DNA from: Lacinutrix sp. Hel_I_90
GTDB lineage: Bacteria > Bacteroidota > Bacteroidia > Flavobacteriales > Flavobacteriaceae
NCBI RefSeq assembly: GCF_000934685.1
Contig: NZ_JYNQ01000001.1
Span: 2,592,501 to 2,656,500 of the forward strand
DNA length: 64,000 bases
Direction of reading: 5' to 3'
Part shown: piece after piece, positions 60,211 to 64,000 of the stretch
Layout: every line of letters starts with the position of its first letter
Position numbering within the stretch: position 1 is the stretch's first letter
Position numbers and translations under genes: made by a program
The notes under the pieces: generated by a model
Told to the model about the DNA's origin: nothing
Database searches by the model: none
Seen by the model: only the letters and a program-made list of their open reading frames with translations

Positions 60211-61797
60211 ATGATAACAGGAAAAAACTACATTGGAAACCAGCTTTCAGCAAAGGGAAGTACTACCTATAAAACATTTAATCCGCAATTAAATATTGAG
60301 AATGAGACTGTTTTCATAGAAGCCACATCAGAAGAAATTAAGGAAGCTGTTCAGCTGGCATCAGAAGCTTTTATTGCTTTTAGAAATGTCTCTGGAGTAA
60401 AAAAGGCGGCGTTTTTAAATGCGATAGCAGATGAGATTTTGGTGTTGGGAGAGGCGCTTATTAAAACCTATTGTAAAGAGTCTGGTCTCCCAGAAGGTCG
60501 CGCAATTGGGGAAAGAGGGCGAACAGTGGGGCAACTTCAAAGTTTTGCAAAACTACTATTAGAGGGGTCTTGGGTTGAAGCGACTATAGACACTGCTCAG
60601 CCAAATAGAGAACCACAACCAAAACCAGACCTACGTAAATTATTAGTACCCCTTGGTCCGGTTGTTGTTTTTGGAGCGAGTAACTTCCCCTTAGCATTCT
60701 CAACGGCTGGTGGTGATACTGCCGCTGCATTAGCCGCTGGATGTCCGGTAATCGTGAAGTCGCACCCTATGCATTCAGGTACAGGAGAATTAGTAGCTTC
60801 AGCAATACTACAAGCCGCTAAAAAGACGGGGATGCCAAACGGCGTATTTTCCAATTTAAACAGCAGTGGTATCGAAGTGGGGTCACAGTTAGTAAAACAT
60901 CCAGGGGTAAAGGCCGTTGGTTTTACAGGAAGTATTAAAGGGGGGCGCGCGTTGTATGATTTAGCAGCAAAACGAGAGGAACCCATTCCAGTCTTTGCAG
61001 AAATGGGGAGCATAAATCCAGTAGTGATTCTACCCGAAGCTTTAAAAAACAGAGGTAAAGCACTTGCTAAAACTTATGCGGGTTCAATTACAGTAGGTAC
61101 GGGACAGTTTTGTACGAATCCAGGACTGCTGTTAGCAATTAAATCTGAAGCGCTAAGCAGTTTTATTCAAGAGCTTTCCAATGAAATTGTAAAGGTAGAG
61201 CCCTCATGCATGTTGCATCCCAATATTGTTGAAGCTTATGAGAATAAAAAAGAAAAAGCAGTAGCGCAAAGCGGAATTACCGTTACTGCAGCCTATACTA
61301 CTAAAGTAAACGCTAACTATGCAAGACAAACAATTACAACAGTTGAAGGTCAAACTTTTTTAGAAAACCAAAGCTTACATCAAGAGGTTTTTGGGCCTTA
61401 TTCTATAGTGGTACAATGTGCAAACGCAAAACAACTGGAACGCATTATTTCAAAATTAGAAGGACAACTAACAGCTACTGTAATTGCAGATAATCAAGAG
61501 GCTTCAACATATCCTGAAGTCATCGCAGCACTACAAAATAGAGTCGGGCGCTTGATTTTTAATGGAGTGCCAACAGGGGTTGAGGTTTGCGCGGCTATGA
61601 CTCACGGCGGACCTTACCCAGCATCAACCGACAGTCGTTTTACGGCAATCGGGATTCATTCCATAAAACGCTGGGTACGCCCGTTTAGTTATCAAGACTG
61701 GCCAAACGCCTTGCTTCCAGAGGCACTTAAAAATGAAAACCCGCTTAGTATTAATAGAGTAATAGATGGGCAGCAAACCAGAGATCAAATAAAATGA
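60211..61797 (+). CDS. 2-Oxoglutarate semialdehyde dehydrogenase (NADP-type ALDH)
   Basis: A 528-residue aldehyde dehydrogenase. Catalytic Cys is in GQFCTNPGL, the general-base Glu in VFAEMGSINP, and the cofactor loop in GFTGSIKGGRAL. The long form and NFPLAFSTAGGDTA region match 2-oxoglutarate semialdehyde (2,5-dioxovalerate) dehydrogenases. It would convert the semialdehyde to 2-oxoglutarate for the TCA cycle. Its stop overlaps the epimerase start (ATGA). Confidence 0.85.
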   Translation: MITGKNYIGNQLSAKGSTTYKTFNPQLNIENETVFIEATSEEIKEAVQLASEAFIAFRNVSGVKKAAFLNAIADEILVLGEALIKTYCKESGLPEGRAIGERGRTVGQLQSFAKLLLEGSWVEATIDTAQPNREPQPKPDLRKLLVPLGPVVVFGASNFPLAFSTAGGDTAAALAAGCPVIVKSHPMHSGTGELVASAILQAAKKTGMPNGVFSNLNSSGIEVGSQLVKHPGVKAVGFTGSIKGGRALYDLAAKREEPIPVFAEMGSINPVVILPEALKNRGKALAKTYAGSITVGTGQFCTNPGLLLAIKSEALSSFIQELSNEIVKVEPSCMLHPNIVEAYENKKEKAVAQSGITVTAAYTTKVNANYARQTITTVEGQTFLENQSLHQEVFGPYSIVVQCANAKQLERIISKLEGQLTATVIADNQEASTYPEVIAALQNRVGRLIFNGVPTGVEVCAAMTHGGPYPASTDSRFTAIGIHSIKRWVRPFSYQDWPNALLPEALKNENPLSINRVIDGQQTRDQIK

Positions 61798-62801
61798 AAC
61801 ACACTTTTGTTTGCATAGACGCACATACTTGTGGCAACCCTGTAAGAGTAATTAAAACAGGTGGTCCAAATTTGGTTGGAAATTCTATGAGTGAAAAACG
61901 GCAGCACTTTTTAAGAGAATACGATTGGATTCGAAAAGGCTTAATGTTTGAACCTCGAGGCCATGATATGATGAGTGGAAGCATTTTGTATCCACCACAC
62001 GATCCAGAAAATGATTTTGCCATCTTATTTATTGAAACTTCAGGTTGTTTGCCTATGTGCGGTCATGGAACCATTGGAACCATTACCATTGCTATAGAGG
62101 AAGGATTAATTAAACCTAAAACGCCAGGAGAAATTAAAATGGAAGCACCTGCAGGCTTGGTACATATTGAATACCAGCAAACGGGAAATAAAGTAGATTG
62201 GGTGAAGTTCACTAATGTTAGAAGTTATTTAGCTGCAGAAGGTTTAACGGTCGATTGCCCAACATTAGGAACGCTTACTTTTGATGTTGCTTATGGAGGT
62301 AACTATTATGCAATAGTAGACCCACAAACTAATTTTTCTGGAGTACATGACTTTTCTGCTGGACAAATTGTTCACTATTCACAAGTGCTTAGGCAACGTA
62401 TTAACGAGAAATATCCTAATGCATTCGTGCATCCTGACAATGAAACCATTCGTGATGTCACACATCTATTGTGGACGGGGAACCCTATAGATCCAACATC
62501 TTCAGGGAGAAATGCTGTATTTTATGGCGATAAAGCAATAGACAGAAGTCCGTGTGGAACAGGAACCTCTGCGCGTTTGGCACAATTATTTGCTAAAGGA
62601 AAATTGAAAATTGGCGAAGACTTTATACATGAGAGTTTTATTGGGAGTAAATTTACAGGACGCGTTGAGGAAGTGGTTATGATAAAAGATAAAGTAGCGA
62701 TTGTGCCTAGTATTAAAGGTTGGGCTAAAATTTATGGTCACAATACAATAACAATCGATCCTAAGGATGACCCTTACGCTTTTGGCTTTCAGGTCATTTG
62801 A
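61794..62801 (+). CDS. 4-Hydroxyproline 2-epimerase (proline racemase family)
   Basis: A 335-residue cofactor-independent epimerase. Both catalytic Cys residues are present: one in PMCGHGTIG (about residue 88) and one in SPCGTGTSA (about 253), so it should be an epimerase and not the dehydratase variant with Thr. It converts trans-4-hydroxy-L-proline to cis-4-hydroxy-D-proline. It is coupled to the preceding gene by a four-base overlap. Confidence 0.9.
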   Translation: MKHTFVCIDAHTCGNPVRVIKTGGPNLVGNSMSEKRQHFLREYDWIRKGLMFEPRGHDMMSGSILYPPHDPENDFAILFIETSGCLPMCGHGTIGTITIAIEEGLIKPKTPGEIKMEAPAGLVHIEYQQTGNKVDWVKFTNVRSYLAAEGLTVDCPTLGTLTFDVAYGGNYYAIVDPQTNFSGVHDFSAGQIVHYSQVLRQRINEKYPNAFVHPDNETIRDVTHLLWTGNPIDPTSSGRNAVFYGDKAIDRSPCGTGTSARLAQLFAKGKLKIGEDFIHESFIGSKFTGRVEEVVMIKDKVAIVPSIKGWAKIYGHNTITIDPKDDPYAFGFQVI

Positions 62802-62837
62802 TTGCGAATCTTTTAAAATTAAATAATTCTAAAAAGA

Positions 62838-64000
62838 ATGAGTAAGACTGTTGTAATAATAGGAGGTGGGATTATAGGGGTATGCACCGCGTATTATCTT
62901 AAAAAAGCGGGACATCACGTGACGATTATCGATAAATCGAATCGCCCTGAAGGGGCTTCTTATGTGAATGCGGGTTACATTACACCGAGTCATTTTATTT
63001 CTTTGGCAGCACCTGGTATAATTACAAAAGGCATCAAATGGATGTTTGATGCGTCTAGTCCGTTCTACGTAAAACCGCGTTTGGATTCCGATTTTCTAAA
63101 ATGGAGTTGGGCCTTCAAAAAAGCCGCAACAGCGAAAAAAGTAGAGCAAGCCATTCCGGTAATAAAGGATATTAATTTATTGAGCAGGCATTTATATGAA
63201 ACCTTAAAAGCGTCAAATGATTTTGATTTTCACTACCAAAGGAAAGGGCTGCTTATGTGTTATAAAACAGATCGCGCAGGTGAAGCGGAATGGCGTATTG
63301 GTAAACGCGGTATAGAAGAAGGCTTAGGCGTAAAACATTTATCTCAGGAAGACGTAAACCTAATGGAACCCCTTGCAAATTTAGATATAAAAGGCGCTGT
63401 TTACTACGACTCAGATGCTCACATGACACCAAATAGTTTCATGTTAGAAATGACAAAATATCTAAAGGCTATAGGAGTTACTTTTTTTAATGATGAAACC
63501 GTAAAAGATATTGTGTTTTCTAATGGCGTTATTACTAAGGTCATTACTAATAAACAAGAACTAACTGCAGATGAAGTTGTTTTAGCGGCAGGTACTTGGA
63601 GTCCGTTATTAACCAAAAAATTAGGATTAAAAATACCAATTCAAGCGGGAAAAGGCTATAGTATTAATACAGAAAACGTAACAAACATTACTATTCCAGC
63701 TATTTTATGTGAAGCAAAAGTTGCTGTAACACCAATGGATGGCTTCACGCGTTTTGCTGGCACCATGGAAATTGGTGGTATTAATAACACTATAAATCCT
63801 TTACGGGTAGCAGCGATTGCCAATGCTAGTGCATCGTATTACAAAGGCTTAATTATTTCAAATGAAGACAAAGCGAAAGCCAATGTAGGTTTAAGACCCT
63901 GTTCACCAGACGGATTGCCATACATTGGTAAATCTTCAAAATGTAAAAACCTGACGGTGGCTACCGGGCATGCCATGATGGGTTGGAGTTTAGGACCAGC
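62838..64000 (+). CDS. D-amino-acid dehydrogenase-like flavoenzyme (3' end cut off)
   Basis: DadA-family FAD enzyme, open at the window end after about 387 codons. The N-terminal FAD motif is VIIGGGIIGVCTAYYL, and later motifs are LAAGTWSPLL and LRPCSPDGLPYIG. Context makes it the cis-4-hydroxy-D-proline dehydrogenase that yields pyrroline-4-hydroxy-2-carboxylate and passes electrons to the respiratory chain. It starts 36 bases after the epimerase. Confidence 0.87.
   Translation, partial: MSKTVVIIGGGIIGVCTAYYLKKAGHHVTIIDKSNRPEGASYVNAGYITPSHFISLAAPGIITKGIKWMFDASSPFYVKPRLDSDFLKWSWAFKKAATAKKVEQAIPVIKDINLLSRHLYETLKASNDFDFHYQRKGLLMCYKTDRAGEAEWRIGKRGIEEGLGVKHLSQEDVNLMEPLANLDIKGAVYYDSDAHMTPNSFMLEMTKYLKAIGVTFFNDETVKDIVFSNGVITKVITNKQELTADEVVLAAGTWSPLLTKKLGLKIPIQAGKGYSINTENVTNITIPAILCEAKVAVTPMDGFTRFAGTMEIGGINNTINPLRVAAIANASASYYKGLIISNEDKAKANVGLRPCSPDGLPYIGKSSKCKNLTVATGHAMMGWSLGP

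Overview
The window looks like a chromosomal segment of a marine-type Flavobacteriaceae bacterium (Bacteroidota). The evidence is low GC, almost no Shine-Dalgarno sites, promoters of the TTG-N19-TAnnTTTG type, two proteins with type IX secretion sorting tails, and flavobacterial families such as DUF4296, DUF6252 and TonB-C proteins. I cannot name genus or species. LEFT BACKBONE (1-28981): a cut-off glycosyltransferase, then pyrC, tyrS, a LuxE-like acyltransferase, a large T9SS surface protein, a PhoB/PhoR-like pair, trmB, an Fe-S block (Mrp carrier, Nfu, ferredoxin reductase, ferredoxin), a glutaryl-CoA-dehydrogenase-like enzyme, trmN6, rimM, rpsP, a giant dnaE with its own proofreading domain, trxA, a ClpP, a DUF58 protein and tRNA-Asp. 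Dispersed palindromic repeats lie around the ferredoxin reductase gene. MOBILE ISLAND (28968-39156): about 10.2 kb inserted in the 3' end of tRNA-Asp. It is bounded by an exact 18-bp direct repeat. It carries a tyrosine integrase at the left end, an excisionase-like protein and a Rep-like protein at the right end, and paired ACCCCT motifs with identical 12-bp spacing near both ends. Its cargo is a tightly coupled four-gene operon (PD-(D/E)XK nuclease-like, small middle component, SMC/Rad50-like ATPase, DUF4238) that I read as an ABC-three-component (ABC-3C) conflict system. PEPTIDE ARRAY AND SENSOR (39560-43950): just right of the island are four near-identical genes, with an exact 278-bp period, for a 59-residue exported peptide. 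They are preceded by a decayed fifth copy and followed by a TPR histidine kinase and a LuxR-type response regulator. A promoter-to-terminator unit without an ORF (candidate sRNA) comes next, preceded by tandem palindromes. I propose this as an undescribed peptide-sensing system; it is the main finding. RIGHT BACKBONE (44238-64000): a BlaI/BlaR1-like pair with a tandem palindromic operator, TPR and lipoprotein genes, a glycosyltransferase/flippase pair, ruvC, hemW with an in-frame palindromic insertion, several small conserved genes, a T9SS-exported esterase, and an AraC regulator divergent from a four-gene operon for trans-4-hydroxy-L-proline breakdown to 2-oxoglutarate. The last gene runs off the end. 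All family names come from reading motifs without database searches.
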